Part shown: positions 16,008-23,704 of the stretch, piece after piece | Layout of the letters: every line of letters starts with the position of its first letter | Numbering within the stretch: the stretch's first letter is position 1 | Source of the DNA: Butyrivibrio sp. | GTDB lineage: Bacteria; Bacillota; Clostridia; Lachnospirales; Lachnospiraceae | Assembly (NCBI GenBank): GCA_014799955.1 | Contig: JAAVHB010000003.1 | Coordinates: forward strand, 1 to 32,356 | Direction of reading: 5' to 3' | Length of the DNA stretch: 32,356 nucleotides | Notes under the pieces: model-generated | What the model was told of the DNA's origin: nothing | Databases searched by the model: none | The model's input: only the letters and a program-made list of their open reading frames with translations | Position numbers and translations under genes: made by a program

Positions 16008-16240
16008 TCTACAGTCTCCTGTTACTAAGCCTTATTTACAGCCTCCGTAAGCCCCGGAGGATTAATAAGATTAATATAATATGTCAATATGAATAATTTA
16101 TGACGAATTTCTTTAAATTTTATAAAATTGCGTATGCCGCAATCCCCAGAATCCTTGTGCCGACTGTGCAATACGCTCTTCACGCGCCTAAAACGGCGCA
16201 GTAAAATTTTTAACACCGTGTTCACACTTTTGCCATTCTT
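16008..16240. other. dnaK upstream region without a gene
   Basis: I see no convincing gene here; a 77-codon frame on the minus strand lacks a ribosome binding site and reads as noise. It contains a perfect 6-bp inverted repeat ATTGCG-TATGC-CGCAAT (16127-16143), a 5-bp GCGCC/GGCGC repeat (16184-16199), and a TTGACA on the minus strand near 16083-16088 with no good -10 partner. The dnaK promoter is therefore not assigned. Confidence 0.5.
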
Positions 16241-16268
16241 TTGAAATAAAAGGCACATATACTATGAT
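16241..16268 (+). promoter_or_regulatory. Candidate promoter of the unassigned RNA
   Basis: TTGAAA (16241-16246), 16-base spacer, TATGAT (16263-16268); transcription would start near 16275. Confidence 0.45.
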
Positions 16269-16274
16269 TAATAA

Positions 16275-16401
16275 AGGAAAGCTTTATAGCTGTCGGTGAA
16301 CCCTACACCGTATATTGTTATAGAATCTTTTCATTGATCTTCCCCTCTTTTTATAAAGAAGGTATCGCAACATAACAGGGTTATAGAGCGGTGCCTTTTT
16401 T
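16275..16401 (+). ncRNA. Candidate structured RNA or leader ending in an intrinsic terminator
   Basis: A stretch of about 125 bases without an open reading frame, lying between a candidate promoter and a strong terminator. Visible stems: TAAAG-GAAAG-CTTTA and GGTG-AACCCTA-CACC near the 5' end, a CCTCTTT/AAAGAAGG pairing (16344-16362) that would compete with the terminator 5' arm, and the terminator itself: AGGTATCGC (16360-16368) with GCGGTGCCT (16388-16396), enclosing a perfect ATAAC-AGG-GTTAT hairpin, then six T. I do not match it to a known riboswitch, T-box or small-RNA family. It lies immediately before the promoter of the Mn riboswitch, so it may be a free small RNA or an extra upstream control layer for the mntP operon. 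Confidence 0.5.
16360..16401 (+). terminator. Terminator of the candidate RNA
   Basis: Nine-pair outer stem (two G-U), AAC/AGA internal loop, five-pair inner stem with loop AGG, T6 tail. Confidence 0.7.
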
Positions 16402-16437
16402 ATTATTTATGAATGCATGGTTTTTTTTAATTTATGC

Positions 16438-16467
16438 TTGACATACACCCTGTTAATAAAATAAAAT
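16438..16467 (+). promoter_or_regulatory. Promoter of the mntP operon
   Basis: TTGACA (16438-16443), 18-base spacer, TAAAAT (16462-16467). Transcription would begin near 16474, just ahead of the riboswitch. Confidence 0.7.
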
Positions 16468-16478
16468 AACATTAACCC

Positions 16479-16560
16479 GTGAGGGAGTAGTCGGCGTAAT
16501 ACGCGGCAAACCAACAATCTCGATCTTATGGTCTGGTTTGTCTTAAATGATGAGACTCAT
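16479..16560 (+). promoter_or_regulatory. yybP-ykoY manganese riboswitch aptamer
   Basis: The aptamer begins GTGAGGGAGTAG, matching the family hallmark GGGGAGUAG, and closes with GATGAGACTCAT; P1 pairs GTGAG (16479-16483) with CTCAT (16556-16560). In between are GCGTA/TACGC and AAACCA/TGGTTT helices joined as in the two-legged yybP-ykoY fold. Known members bind Mn2+ (and Ca2+ or Mg2+) and switch on Mn exporters, which fits mntP directly downstream. Confidence 0.88.
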
Positions 16561-16594
16561 GTGTAGCTTTTTTGCTATGCATAAGTCTTTTTTT
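16554..16594 (+). terminator. Riboswitch expression-platform terminator
   Basis: GACTCATGTGTAGC (16554-16567) pairs with GCTATGCATAAGTC (16574-16587) through a T6 loop, with one mismatch and two wobbles, then seven T (16588-16594). The first arm includes the 3' side of aptamer P1 (16556-16560), so P1 and terminator exclude each other: metal-bound aptamer should permit readthrough. Confidence 0.8.
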
Positions 16595-16652
16595 ATATGC
16601 GCCGCTCGCGGAAATGTCAGTGCATCCCGGGAATATTAGGAGAATATTATTT

Positions 16653-17246
16653 ATGGATATTATTTCTTTACTGCTGCTGGCAGTCGGGCTGTCTATGGAT
16701 GCCTTTGCCGTATCAATATGTAAGGGACTCGCTATGCGGGAGCTTAAACTCAGGCATATGCTCATCATCGGGACGTGGTTCGGCGGCTTTCAGGCGCTGA
16801 TGCCGATGCTCGGCTATCTGCTGGGAAGTCGTTTTGTAAAGTTCATTACCTCGGTGGCTCCGTGGATTGCTTTCGGGCTTCTGCTCATTATCGGAGGCAA
16901 TATGATAAGGGAGGCTTTTTCCAAGGAGGAATCCGAAGCCTCCGACGCTCTGGGCTTTAAGACCATGTTTTTGATGGCGGTGGCAACAAGCATTGACGCT
17001 CTCGCCGTCGGAATCACCTTTGCCTGCGTTCCGGTTGCGATATTTAAAGCAAGCGCGTTCATTAATACGATGGTCGCCGTCCTGATTATAGGCATTGTCA
17101 CATTCGTCATATCGGCGGCAGGAGTCAAGGCGGGCAACGTATTCGGAACCCGTTATAAGAATAAAGCCGAATTTGCGGGAGGTTTGATTTTGATTCTGCT
17201 CGGCGTAAAGATACTTTTGGAGCATTTCGGAATAATTTCTTTTTAA
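16653..17246 (+). CDS. mntP: Manganese efflux pump MntP
   Basis: Membrane Mn2+ exporter of the DUF204/YebN family that protects against manganese excess. From ATG 16653 the 197-residue protein has six hydrophobic segments arranged as two related halves, each with the acidic family motif: GLSMDAFAVS in the first and ATSIDALAVG in the second; these Asp residues are needed in studied homologues. AGGAG lies 10 bases upstream of this ATG; the frame is open back into the riboswitch terminator, where translation would not start. Direct control by the Mn riboswitch at 16479-16594 is the main regulatory evidence and supports Mn2+ as substrate. Sixteen bases separate it from the CaCA exchanger gene. 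Confidence 0.96.
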   Translation: MDIISLLLLAVGLSMDAFAVSICKGLAMRELKLRHMLIIGTWFGGFQALMPMLGYLLGSRFVKFITSVAPWIAFGLLLIIGGNMIREAFSKEESEASDALGFKTMFLMAVATSIDALAVGITFACVPVAIFKASAFINTMVAVLIIGIVTFVISAAGVKAGNVFGTRYKNKAEFAGGLILILLGVKILLEHFGIISF

Positions 17247-17262
17247 AAAGGAGGGTTTTATT

Positions 17263-18207
17263 ATGCCATTACCCGTACAGTTTCTCTTATTAATCGTAGG
17301 CTTTTTCCTGCTCATGAAGGGCGCCGACATTTTCGTGGACGGCGCGTCGGCGCTTGCCGACAGAATGGGAATTCCCCAGATAGTTATCGGACTTACGATT
17401 GTCGCCTTCGGGACAAGCGCCCCGGAGGCCGCTATAAGCATTACCGCCGGAATCAAGGGCAGCGCCGATTTGGCGGTCAGCAACGTGGTCGGAAGCAATA
17501 TAATGAACGTACTGCTGATTCTGGGACTTGCCTCGGTTATTTCTCCGCTCGCGATTCAGAAAAACACGCTCCGCTACGAAATCCCGTTTACGGCGCTCAT
17601 AACTCTTTTGCTGTTTGGGCTGGGCATATGGGATTACAGCATCGGAAGATGGGACGGTGTACTTTTCCTTCTGATTATGGCGGCATTTATGGTATATCTT
17701 TTGATGATGTCGAAGAAAAAAAATACCCCGGACGAGCCTGACGGAAAGCCCGCCGCCAAAATGCCGGTATGGAAAATAATTATTTTTATCATACTCGGAG
17801 GAGCGGCCATAATATTCGGAAGTCAGCTCACGGTCAACTCGGCAACGGCGATTGCAACGCATTTCGGCATGAGTGAGCGTCTTATCGGACTTACAATCGT
17901 AGCGTTCGGAACCTCGCTGCCCGAGCTGATAACCTCGGTCACCGCGGCGATTAAGCACAAGGCGGACATAGCAATCGGAAATATTGTCGGAAGCAATATT
18001 TTCAACATATTATTCGTGCTGGGAACGACGGCGGTCATTACTCCGGTAGTGTATTCAAAAGATTTTATCGCGGACAACCTCGCCGCGCTTGCCGCAATGG
18101 TGCTTCTTTTCGTATGCGTCGTCAAAAGCAAAAAGCTTACAAGACCGGGCGGAATAATTATGCTGTTAAGCTATGCCGCGTATTTTGTATTTTTTATCGT
18201 ACTATAA
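17263..18207 (+). CDS. CaCA family calcium/cation:proton or sodium antiporter
   Basis: Inner-membrane exchanger of the Ca2+/cation antiporter family (YrbG type). The 314-residue protein has about ten membrane segments and both alpha repeats: VAFGTSAPEAAISI with VVGSNIMN in the first half, VAFGTSLPELITSV with IVGSNIFN in the second; the Glu of each GTS-x-PE motif is the ion-binding residue. A short Lys/Asp/Pro-rich cytoplasmic linker (around residues 147-165) separates the halves. An AAGGAGG site precedes the ATG. It is the second gene of the operon under the Mn riboswitch, so its ion could be Mn2+ as well as Ca2+; some relatives move both. That substrate idea comes from context only. Confidence 0.92.
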   Translation: MPLPVQFLLLIVGFFLLMKGADIFVDGASALADRMGIPQIVIGLTIVAFGTSAPEAAISITAGIKGSADLAVSNVVGSNIMNVLLILGLASVISPLAIQKNTLRYEIPFTALITLLLFGLGIWDYSIGRWDGVLFLLIMAAFMVYLLMMSKKKNTPDEPDGKPAAKMPVWKIIIFIILGGAAIIFGSQLTVNSATAIATHFGMSERLIGLTIVAFGTSLPELITSVTAAIKHKADIAIGNIVGSNIFNILFVLGTTAVITPVVYSKDFIADNLAALAAMVLLFVCVVKSKKLTRPGGIIMLLSYAAYFVFFIVL

Positions 18208-18228
18208 AATCAAAGGATTCCCGCTACT

Positions 18229-19578
18229 ATGGAAGATGTCCGTAAAACACAGCTATTCGAAAGCACGCCCGTACCGAAGGCGGTTATAACCTTAGCGGTT
18301 CCCACCGTAATAAGCTCCTTGGTAATGGTAATTTACAACCTAGCCGACACTTATTTTGTGGGTATGCTGAATGACCCGGTGCAGAACGCGGCGGTCACGC
18401 TTGCCGCGCCCGTCCTGCTTGCTTTTAATGCGATAAACAATCTTTTCGGAGTGGGCAGCTCAAGCATGATGAGCCGCGCACTCGGTCAGAAGGATTACGA
18501 TACCGTATCAAAAAGCTCGGCATTCGGCTTTTACTGCGCAATAATATGCGGACTGCTCTTCTCGGCAGGCTACACGGTATTCCGTTCTCCGCTGTTACGG
18601 CTTCTCGGAGCCGACGCCTCCAATGCGGCTCAGACCGCCGCATATCTTAAATGGACGACGACCTTCGGCGCAATGCCCGCGATACTGAACGTGGTTTTCG
18701 CGTACCTTGTGCGCGCGGAGGGTTCCTCCTTCCACGCCAGTCTGGGAACCATGAGCGGCTGTCTTCTGAATATCGCGCTGGACCCGGTTTTTATTCTGCC
18801 GTGGGGCCTGAATATGGGCGCCGCCGGAGCGGGACTTGCGACCTTTATTTCCAACTGCGCCGCCTGTCTGTACTTTTTTGTATTCATGCTTGTTAAACGC
18901 GGCAAAACATATGTGTGCATAGATCCGCGCAAATTCGGTTTTTACAAGAGCATTGTCGGACGCATTTTCAATGTGGGAATTCCCGCGTCGATACAGAATC
19001 TTCTTAACGTAACGGGGATGACGGTGTTAAATAATTTCATATCGGCATACAATAACGACGCCATTGCGGCGATGGGAATTTCTCAGAAAATAAATATGAT
19101 TCCCATGTACATCTGCATGGGAATTTCTCAGGGAATAATGCCGCTAATCGGCTACAATTACTCCTCCGGCAACCGTGCGCGCATGAAAAAAGCCCTGCTT
19201 TTTGCAGCAAGGCTTTCGATAATATTTATTACCGCGGCGGCGGCCATGTACTTTATTTTCGCGGGCGGACTTATAAAACTGTTTATGAACAATGACTCCG
19301 TAGTCGGCTACGGAACGGCGTTCCTGCGCGGAATGTGCTTCGGGCTTCCCTTCCTCGCGATGGATTTTCTCGCTGTGGGAGTATTCCAGGCGTGCGGAAT
19401 GGGTATAAAGGCGCTTGCTTTTGCAGTCATGCGCAAGATTCTGCTTGAAATCCCCGCGCTCTATATCCTTAACCGCCTTTTCCCGCTGTACGGTCTTGCT
19501 TACGCCCAGCTTTGCGCCGAATTCATACTTGCGATAGCCGCCGTAGTCACGCTGACGCGTATATTAAAAAATAAGTGA
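18229..19578 (+). CDS. MATE family multidrug/metabolite efflux transporter
   Basis: A 449-residue, 12-TM Na+- or H+-driven exporter of the MATE family (MatE, NorM/DinF-like). Both halves open with the expected patterns: VPTVISSLVMVIYNLADTYF in the first TM pair, NVGIPASIQNLLNVTGMTVL at the start of the second half, and MGISQKINMIPMYICMGIS in the middle of that half. Third gene after mntP and the CaCA exchanger, 21 bases from the latter, with an AAAGGA site about 11 bases from its ATG. It would be co-induced by manganese if transcription continues from the riboswitch promoter. The substrate is unknown. Confidence 0.94.
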   Translation: MEDVRKTQLFESTPVPKAVITLAVPTVISSLVMVIYNLADTYFVGMLNDPVQNAAVTLAAPVLLAFNAINNLFGVGSSSMMSRALGQKDYDTVSKSSAFGFYCAIICGLLFSAGYTVFRSPLLRLLGADASNAAQTAAYLKWTTTFGAMPAILNVVFAYLVRAEGSSFHASLGTMSGCLLNIALDPVFILPWGLNMGAAGAGLATFISNCAACLYFFVFMLVKRGKTYVCIDPRKFGFYKSIVGRIFNVGIPASIQNLLNVTGMTVLNNFISAYNNDAIAAMGISQKINMIPMYICMGISQGIMPLIGYNYSSGNRARMKKALLFAARLSIIFITAAAAMYFIFAGGLIKLFMNNDSVVGYGTAFLRGMCFGLPFLAMDFLAVGVFQACGMGIKALAFAVMRKILLEIPALYILNRLFPLYGLAYAQLCAEFILAIAAVVTLTRILKNK

Positions 19579-19614
19579 AGGCTTTCTAATCTGCCGCGGC
19601 ACAGCTTCTTTTTT
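19577..19614 (+). terminator. Weak terminator candidate after the MATE gene
   Basis: GAAGGCT (from 19577) can pair with AGCTTC (19603-19608, one bulge), with a GC-rich TGCCGCGGCA inside, followed by six T. It overlaps the last codons of the convergent flippase gene. Stem quality is modest. Confidence 0.35.
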
Positions 19615-20869
19615 CCTTTGCCATATAATACAGCGCCATTCCGATATAGCATGCCGCGCGCAAAGTATTTACTATAAGATAGCCCAGGCAGGCTCCGAAA
19701 ATACCGCCGCTTCTGGTGCATATCGGAACAACGAGCGCGGCAGCCGCAAATGAAACAATACTTATTAAAATGCTTAGCTGCTGATTCCTGTATATTATAA
19801 TCACATTTTCAAAAAGCGTATACAGCGAAACCATTCCTCCGGCAAGCATGAGTATCACATTCTCCGCTTCGTAGCCGTACAAATCTATCCCGTAAATCAG
19901 CGACAGCACAAAGCCCCCGAAAAAGAACATAAAGAGCATACTTGCCGCCGTAATCGCAAAGATTACAGCCACCTGCCTCAGGACAATCTTCTTAAAATCC
20001 CGGCGGTCGCCTTTGTCATGGAAAAGCGCCATTTTGGTTATCCAGATACGCATCGTAAAGCTCGCAAGCAAGTCCACCATAAATACGGGCATAAAAAGCG
20101 AGCTGAATACGCCCTGATACGCGTCCCTTTCCGTATCCGGCATCGGAAGTCCGGCAATGGCGTACTTGGGCGCGTTGTTGATATATACATATATAAAAGA
20201 GCTGACAAAAATCGCAAAGCACGCAAAGGTCAGCCCCCATATTTTTTTGAATTTAAAGCGCACTCCAAGCTTGGAAAAATGCGCTACAAGCGGAAAATCG
20301 ACCACAACCAGAAGAAACACCGATACCGCCGCCAGTATTACGCTCGAAACGGCAACGTCTCTTGTTATAAAAACCGCGCCGACAAAAAAGACAATCATAA
20401 GGAAATCCTTTACAAACTGGCTTTTGCCGCTTATGTCAAACCGCCCTTTTTGCTGATACAGCCCCTCAAAGAGGTCCGAAAAGCATTCCGCGAGCTTATA
20501 CACCGTAAACCCCACGATTATCACGGCGCGCTCCCCCGTGTATCCTCCGAAAAAAATCCATCCGGACATAATGAACACCGCCAACAGGCAGGTCACTATC
20601 CTGAACGCAAAATAATCCTGAAAGCTGTATTTTTCCCTCACGTCGGACACCTGATAATTGCGCACCGAATATTTTCCTACGGTCATCATCTGCTGCGCAA
20701 TCATTGCCCCGACAGAATAAACTCCCGCCGTTGCTTCTCCCAGCAGGTTAGTAATAACCGCCAGAAAAATCAACGACTGGAGCGCGTAAACGATTCCTGA
20801 TGAAATTGTCCAGACAAAGGTTTTGCCCTCAAGTCCTGTTTCTTTTCCCAGAAATAATCTCTTAAGCAT
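19586..20869 (-). CDS. Polysaccharide flippase-like membrane protein (Wzx/MVF superfamily)
   Basis: A 427-residue multipass protein with about 12 hydrophobic segments and the general pattern of the oligosaccharide flippase branch of the MOP superfamily, which moves lipid-linked sugars across the membrane. Seen: an N-terminal GKTFVWTISSGIVYALQSLI, then GEATAGVYSVGAMIAQQ and an RNYQVSD loop after the second TM, as in Wzx-like proteins that begin with a basic tail and an amphipathic helix. No polysaccharide genes flank it, so the cargo is unknown. It follows the DUF1858 gene by 6 bases on the same strand and is convergent with the MATE gene, a distant relative. Confidence 0.8.
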   Translation of the reverse strand: MLKRLFLGKETGLEGKTFVWTISSGIVYALQSLIFLAVITNLLGEATAGVYSVGAMIAQQMMTVGKYSVRNYQVSDVREKYSFQDYFAFRIVTCLLAVFIMSGWIFFGGYTGERAVIIVGFTVYKLAECFSDLFEGLYQQKGRFDISGKSQFVKDFLMIVFFVGAVFITRDVAVSSVILAAVSVFLLVVVDFPLVAHFSKLGVRFKFKKIWGLTFACFAIFVSSFIYVYINNAPKYAIAGLPMPDTERDAYQGVFSSLFMPVFMVDLLASFTMRIWITKMALFHDKGDRRDFKKIVLRQVAVIFAITAASMLFMFFFGGFVLSLIYGIDLYGYEAENVILMLAGGMVSLYTLFENVIIIYRNQQLSILISIVSFAAAALVVPICTRSGGIFGACLGYLIVNTLRAACYIGMALYYMAKEKRSCAAAD

Positions 20870-20875
20870 AAAATC

Positions 20876-21094
20876 CTACTGCGCGGCAGCTTCCTTGGCC
20901 GCAAGGTACTCGTTTATATGCGCCTCAAGCTCATTGGGGTCGATTCCGTGAACCATAGCCGCCTCGCCAAGCGTCTCGCCCTGAGCGGACGGACATCCTA
21001 CGCAGTGCATTCCCGCTCCCATAAGAATTCCCACTATTTCGGGGTCAACCTGAATAAGGTCGTGAATTATCATATCCTGACTTATTTTTGCCAT
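20876..21094 (-). CDS. DUF1858 domain protein (redox disulfide / hybrid-cluster associated type)
   Basis: A 72-residue helical protein made of a single DUF1858 domain. Seen: IHDLIQVDPEIVGILMGAGM and the HCVGCPSA motif, whose CxxC pair (residues about 31 and 34) is thought to form a redox-active disulfide, then GETLGEAAMVHGIDP. Related domains are found next to hybrid-cluster proteins and at the start of ScdA/RIC iron-sulfur repair proteins. An AGGAGG site precedes the ATG. It is the first gene before the flippase and is divergent from a ferredoxin gene 210 bases away, so a redox or iron-sulfur role is plausible. Confidence 0.93.
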   Translation of the reverse strand: MAKISQDMIIHDLIQVDPEIVGILMGAGMHCVGCPSAQGETLGEAAMVHGIDPNELEAHINEYLAAKEAAAQ

Positions 21095-21235
21095 TATAAA
21101 ATCCTCCTGTCGTATATATTATCGCCCGAAACCGAACGCATTATAATTATATAATATAGTTTCCGTATATTCAATGTAAATTTTTCCGTTAAAATTCTGT
21201 CTGAAAATTTCCATTAATTATAAGCTATAATTTGC

Positions 21236-21264
21236 TTGTCTTATTCGGAATAGTATTATATAAT
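21236..21264 (+). promoter_or_regulatory. Ferredoxin promoter
   Basis: TTGTCT (21236-21241), 17-base spacer, perfect TATAAT (21259-21264). Transcription would start near 21271, 35 bases before the ATG. Confidence 0.65.
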
Positions 21265-21305
21265 ACATTCATGGAAGAAAACATAACATATAGGAGGTTT
21301 TAACT

Positions 21306-21476
21306 ATGGCATACGTTATTTCAGACAGCTGCATCAGCTGCGGCACCTGCGCATCAGGCTGCCCCGCAAATGCAATTTCACAGGGAGATTCCCAGTATGA
21401 AATCGACAAGGACACCTGCCTTTCCTGCGGCGCTTGCGAGGCTTCTTGCCCTGTCGGAGCAATCTCAGCAGAATAA
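21306..21476 (+). CDS. 2[4Fe-4S] ferredoxin
   Basis: A 56-residue clostridial-type ferredoxin, a soluble low-potential electron carrier. Two canonical cluster motifs are seen: CISCGTCASGCP and CLSCGACEASCP, each with CxxCxxCxxxCP, in the expected pseudo-twofold arrangement; the first residues MAYVISDSCISCG are typical of the family. The gene is short but has a strong promoter, an AGGAGG site at the correct distance and its own terminator, so it is a complete monocistronic unit and likely highly expressed. Confidence 0.97.
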   Translation: MAYVISDSCISCGTCASGCPANAISQGDSQYEIDKDTCLSCGACEASCPVGAISAE

Positions 21477-21502
21477 TTGAGATTATAGAGCGTAACTACA
21501 TA

Positions 21503-21537
21503 AACGGCTGTCACCGGTTAAGGTGGCAGCCGTTTTT
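21503..21537. terminator. Bidirectional terminator between ferredoxin and MerR genes
   Basis: AACGGCTGTCACC (21503-21515) and GGTGGCAGCCGTT (21522-21534) form a 13-bp stem with one G-U pair and a 6-base loop. Rightward it ends in TTTTT; leftward in GTTTATG. It serves the convergent ferredoxin and MerR genes. Confidence 0.85.
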
Positions 21538-21538
21538 A

Positions 21539-22204
21539 TTATATTCTTCTTTTTCGCTTTTTCTTCCAGCCGCGTCCCTCGCTGTACGCCGCCGCTTCAC
21601 GGCTGCTGCGCTGACAACTCCGGATTGCCTCGTCAAGCTTTTTGAATCTCTCGTCCTCAGACTCCTCCTTAAGGCGCAGCAAATAGTCCATTTCCTTGAT
21701 AACCTTTTCGCTTACGGTGTAGCTTATCTCATCCTTTAAAACGACATTGTTTTCCCTGAGGGATTCCGTGACGATTCCGCCGATTATCGCCCTGAACTGT
21801 TCAAGCTTATCGACATGCGCGGGCTCCCTCTGCGCCGTCACGGGAGACGATACCTCCGTACCCGTTACACACGCAACCGCCGCTTCGGACCCGGCGGTCT
21901 GAGCTTCCGTTACACTCACGGAATCCGCCGTTTCGGAGGTAGTTTCAGGTTTTACGTCGTCAAGCTTAAGGTTAAGCTCGCTTTTACCTTCAAGCTCGGA
22001 TTTGATTGCCTTTAACTGATAGCCCTTCTCCTTAAGCTCCTTTATTTTACAGAAAAGCTTTATATGCTCCTCCGTATAGTAACGGTGTCCTAGCTCGTTT
22101 CTCGGAATATTTAATCCGAGCTCGTCCTCCCAATATCTTAAAACATGCGATTCAAGTCCGGTCCTCGCCGAAGTTTCGGAAATTATGTATCGTCTGTCGC
22201 CCAT
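21539..22204 (-). CDS. MerR family transcriptional regulator with basic C-terminal tail
   Basis: The first 70 residues are a MerR-type winged helix: YIISETSARTGLESHVLRYW, then GHRYYTEEHIKLF and the KELKEKGYQLKAIK helix. A low-complexity Thr/Ser/Glu/Val linker (about 80-130) separates it from a C-terminal helical, probably coiled-coil region (DKLEQFRAIIGGIVTE ... EMDYLLRLKEESEDERF) that ends in a very basic tail, WKKKRKRRI. No metal or drug-binding Cys cluster is seen, so this is not a classical metal-responsive MerR. It resembles RacA-like or unclassified DNA-binding proteins kept next to dnaB in this group. A terminator separates it from dnaB, so it has its own promoter upstream of 22204. 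Confidence 0.9.
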   Translation of the reverse strand: MGDRRYIISETSARTGLESHVLRYWEDELGLNIPRNELGHRYYTEEHIKLFCKIKELKEKGYQLKAIKSELEGKSELNLKLDDVKPETTSETADSVSVTEAQTAGSEAAVACVTGTEVSSPVTAQREPAHVDKLEQFRAIIGGIVTESLRENNVVLKDEISYTVSEKVIKEMDYLLRLKEESEDERFKKLDEAIRSCQRSSREAAAYSEGRGWKKKRKRRI

Positions 22205-22290
22205 ATTACTGCCCCTTTTATAATTATTTCATATATATATTACTCCTTGTCCGATTTTTTGTGGGGTGTAAATGTATGACGAATTCTTAC

Positions 22291-22327
22291 AAAAAAATAC
22301 CGCAGCCGACATTTCCTCCGGCTGCGG
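22291..22327 (-). terminator. dnaB operon terminator
   Basis: Perfect 9-bp stem: CCGCAGCCG (22300-22308 on the plus strand) with CGGCTGCGG (22319-22327), followed on the minus strand by TATTTTTTT. It lies just past the dnaB stop at 22336. Confidence 0.88.
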
Positions 22328-22335
22328 ACAAATTT

Positions 22336-23682
22336 TTATGATGTTCGTTCCCTGCTGATTTCAAGATTGGCGAATTTTGTAAAATCGGGAATCCACGCTA
22401 GATTCACGGTTCCGGTGGGGCCGTTTCTCTGCTTGGCGATAATAATTTCCGCCTCGCCCCGGCGGTCGGTATCCTTGTTGTAATATTCCTCCCTGTATAT
22501 GAACATTACCACGTCCGCATCCTGCTCGATTGCACCCGACTCCCTCAAATCCGAGAGCATAGGTCTTTTGTCGGGACGGGATTCAACCGCGCGGCTGAGC
22601 TGCGAAAGAGCGATTACCGGAACATTAAGCTCGCGCGCAAGACCTTTAAGCGCGCGTGAAATCTCCGAAACCTCCTGCTGCCTGGACTCGCTTTTGCCGC
22701 CCCCGACCATTAACTGGATATAGTCTATGATAATAAGCCCGAGGTTACTGTCCCTTTTGAGCTTACGGCATTTACTGCGTAACTCTCCGATGGAAATTCC
22801 CGGTGTATCGTCTATAATCAGTTTGGACATACCGACACTTGATGCGCCCTCCGCAATGCTCGCCCATTCTGCCGGAGAAAGATTTCCGGTTCTTATATTT
22901 TTGGAATCGACCTTCGATTCCATTGAAATAATTCGGTTTACAAGCTGAAGCTTTGACATCTCGAGACTGAAAATCGCCGTCGTAACGTCATGCTTTACCG
23001 ACACGTTCTGGGCAATGTTTAGCACAAACGCCGTTTTGCCCATTGACGGTCTTGCCGCTACGAGAATCAAATCCGAATTCTGCAAACCCGCCATTTTGTA
23101 GTCGAGGTCGGTAAAACCCGTCGCGATTCCCGTTATTTTGCCGCCCGCATTGGACGCCGCCTGCATACGATCCAGTGCCTCGATTACTACCTCTCCGATA
23201 GGCTGGAATTCCCCGCTTCCTCCGGTCTGCGTAATGGCGTTTACGTTTTTTTCGGCGTTAAAAAGAACGTACTCAAGCTCGTCCCTGCCGCCGTAGCAGC
23301 TTTCCTCTATGTCCTGCGCGGCTTTGATAAGCCTGCGCATGGTTGCTTTATCCTTAACAATTTTCGCGTAATGCCTGATATTGGCAGAGGTCGGAACCGA
23401 CGTGAGTATGTCACGCAGAAACTCCATTCCCGAAATCTCGGGGGGCGCACCGTTTTGCCGGACCTTTTCCTGCACCTGAATCAAGTCCGCCGGCTTTCCC
23501 TCTCCGTGAAGCTGCGCAATCGCTTCAAAAAGGATTCCGTACTGTCCCGTATAGAAATCCTCCTTAAGCAGCATATCGGCGGCGGCAGCCACCGCTTCCT
23601 TATCCATAAGCATTGAGCCGATAACCGCCTGCTCCGCCTCAACGCTATGCGGCATCACGCGCTTAACAAGCGCTTCATCCAT
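22336..23682 (-). CDS. dnaB: Replicative DNA helicase DnaB
   Basis: Hexameric 5'-3' helicase that unwinds DNA at the replication fork (called DnaC in Bacillus). The 448-residue protein has the N-terminal primase-binding domain (HSVEAEQAVIGSMLMD), a linker, and the RecA-like motor with Walker A ARPSMGKT at 210-217, FSLEMS, Walker B LGLIIIDYIQLM, SQLSRAVESR and the C-terminal IIAKQRNGPTG finger. No intein is present. It is the last gene of gdpP-rplI-dnaB, 22 bases after rplI. Confidence 0.97.
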   Translation of the reverse strand: MDEALVKRVMPHSVEAEQAVIGSMLMDKEAVAAAADMLLKEDFYTGQYGILFEAIAQLHGEGKPADLIQVQEKVRQNGAPPEISGMEFLRDILTSVPTSANIRHYAKIVKDKATMRRLIKAAQDIEESCYGGRDELEYVLFNAEKNVNAITQTGGSGEFQPIGEVVIEALDRMQAASNAGGKITGIATGFTDLDYKMAGLQNSDLILVAARPSMGKTAFVLNIAQNVSVKHDVTTAIFSLEMSKLQLVNRIISMESKVDSKNIRTGNLSPAEWASIAEGASSVGMSKLIIDDTPGISIGELRSKCRKLKRDSNLGLIIIDYIQLMVGGGKSESRQQEVSEISRALKGLARELNVPVIALSQLSRAVESRPDKRPMLSDLRESGAIEQDADVVMFIYREEYYNKDTDRRGEAEIIIAKQRNGPTGTVNLAWIPDFTKFANLEISRERTS

Positions 23683-23704
23683 TATAAGTATCCTCTCCGA
23701 AAGG

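Noticed and set aside
16008-16240. CIRCE element for dnaK
   Set aside because: No copy or near copy of TTAGCACTC-N9-GAGTGCTAA was found.
16025-16258. 77-codon open frame upstream of dnaK
   Set aside because: No ribosome binding site, composition unlike a protein, overlaps the dnaK leader and small inverted repeats.
16572-16652. In-frame extension of mntP into the riboswitch
   Set aside because: It would begin in the terminator loop; the AGGAG site supports ATG 16653.
16713-17498. Long open frame (261 codons) on the minus strand opposite mntP and the CaCA gene
   Set aside because: Shadow of two certain membrane-protein genes on the plus strand; no ribosome binding site and no family character.
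20018-20800. 260-codon plus-strand frame opposite the flippase gene
   Set aside because: Lys/Arg/His-rich composition typical of an antisense frame of a membrane protein.
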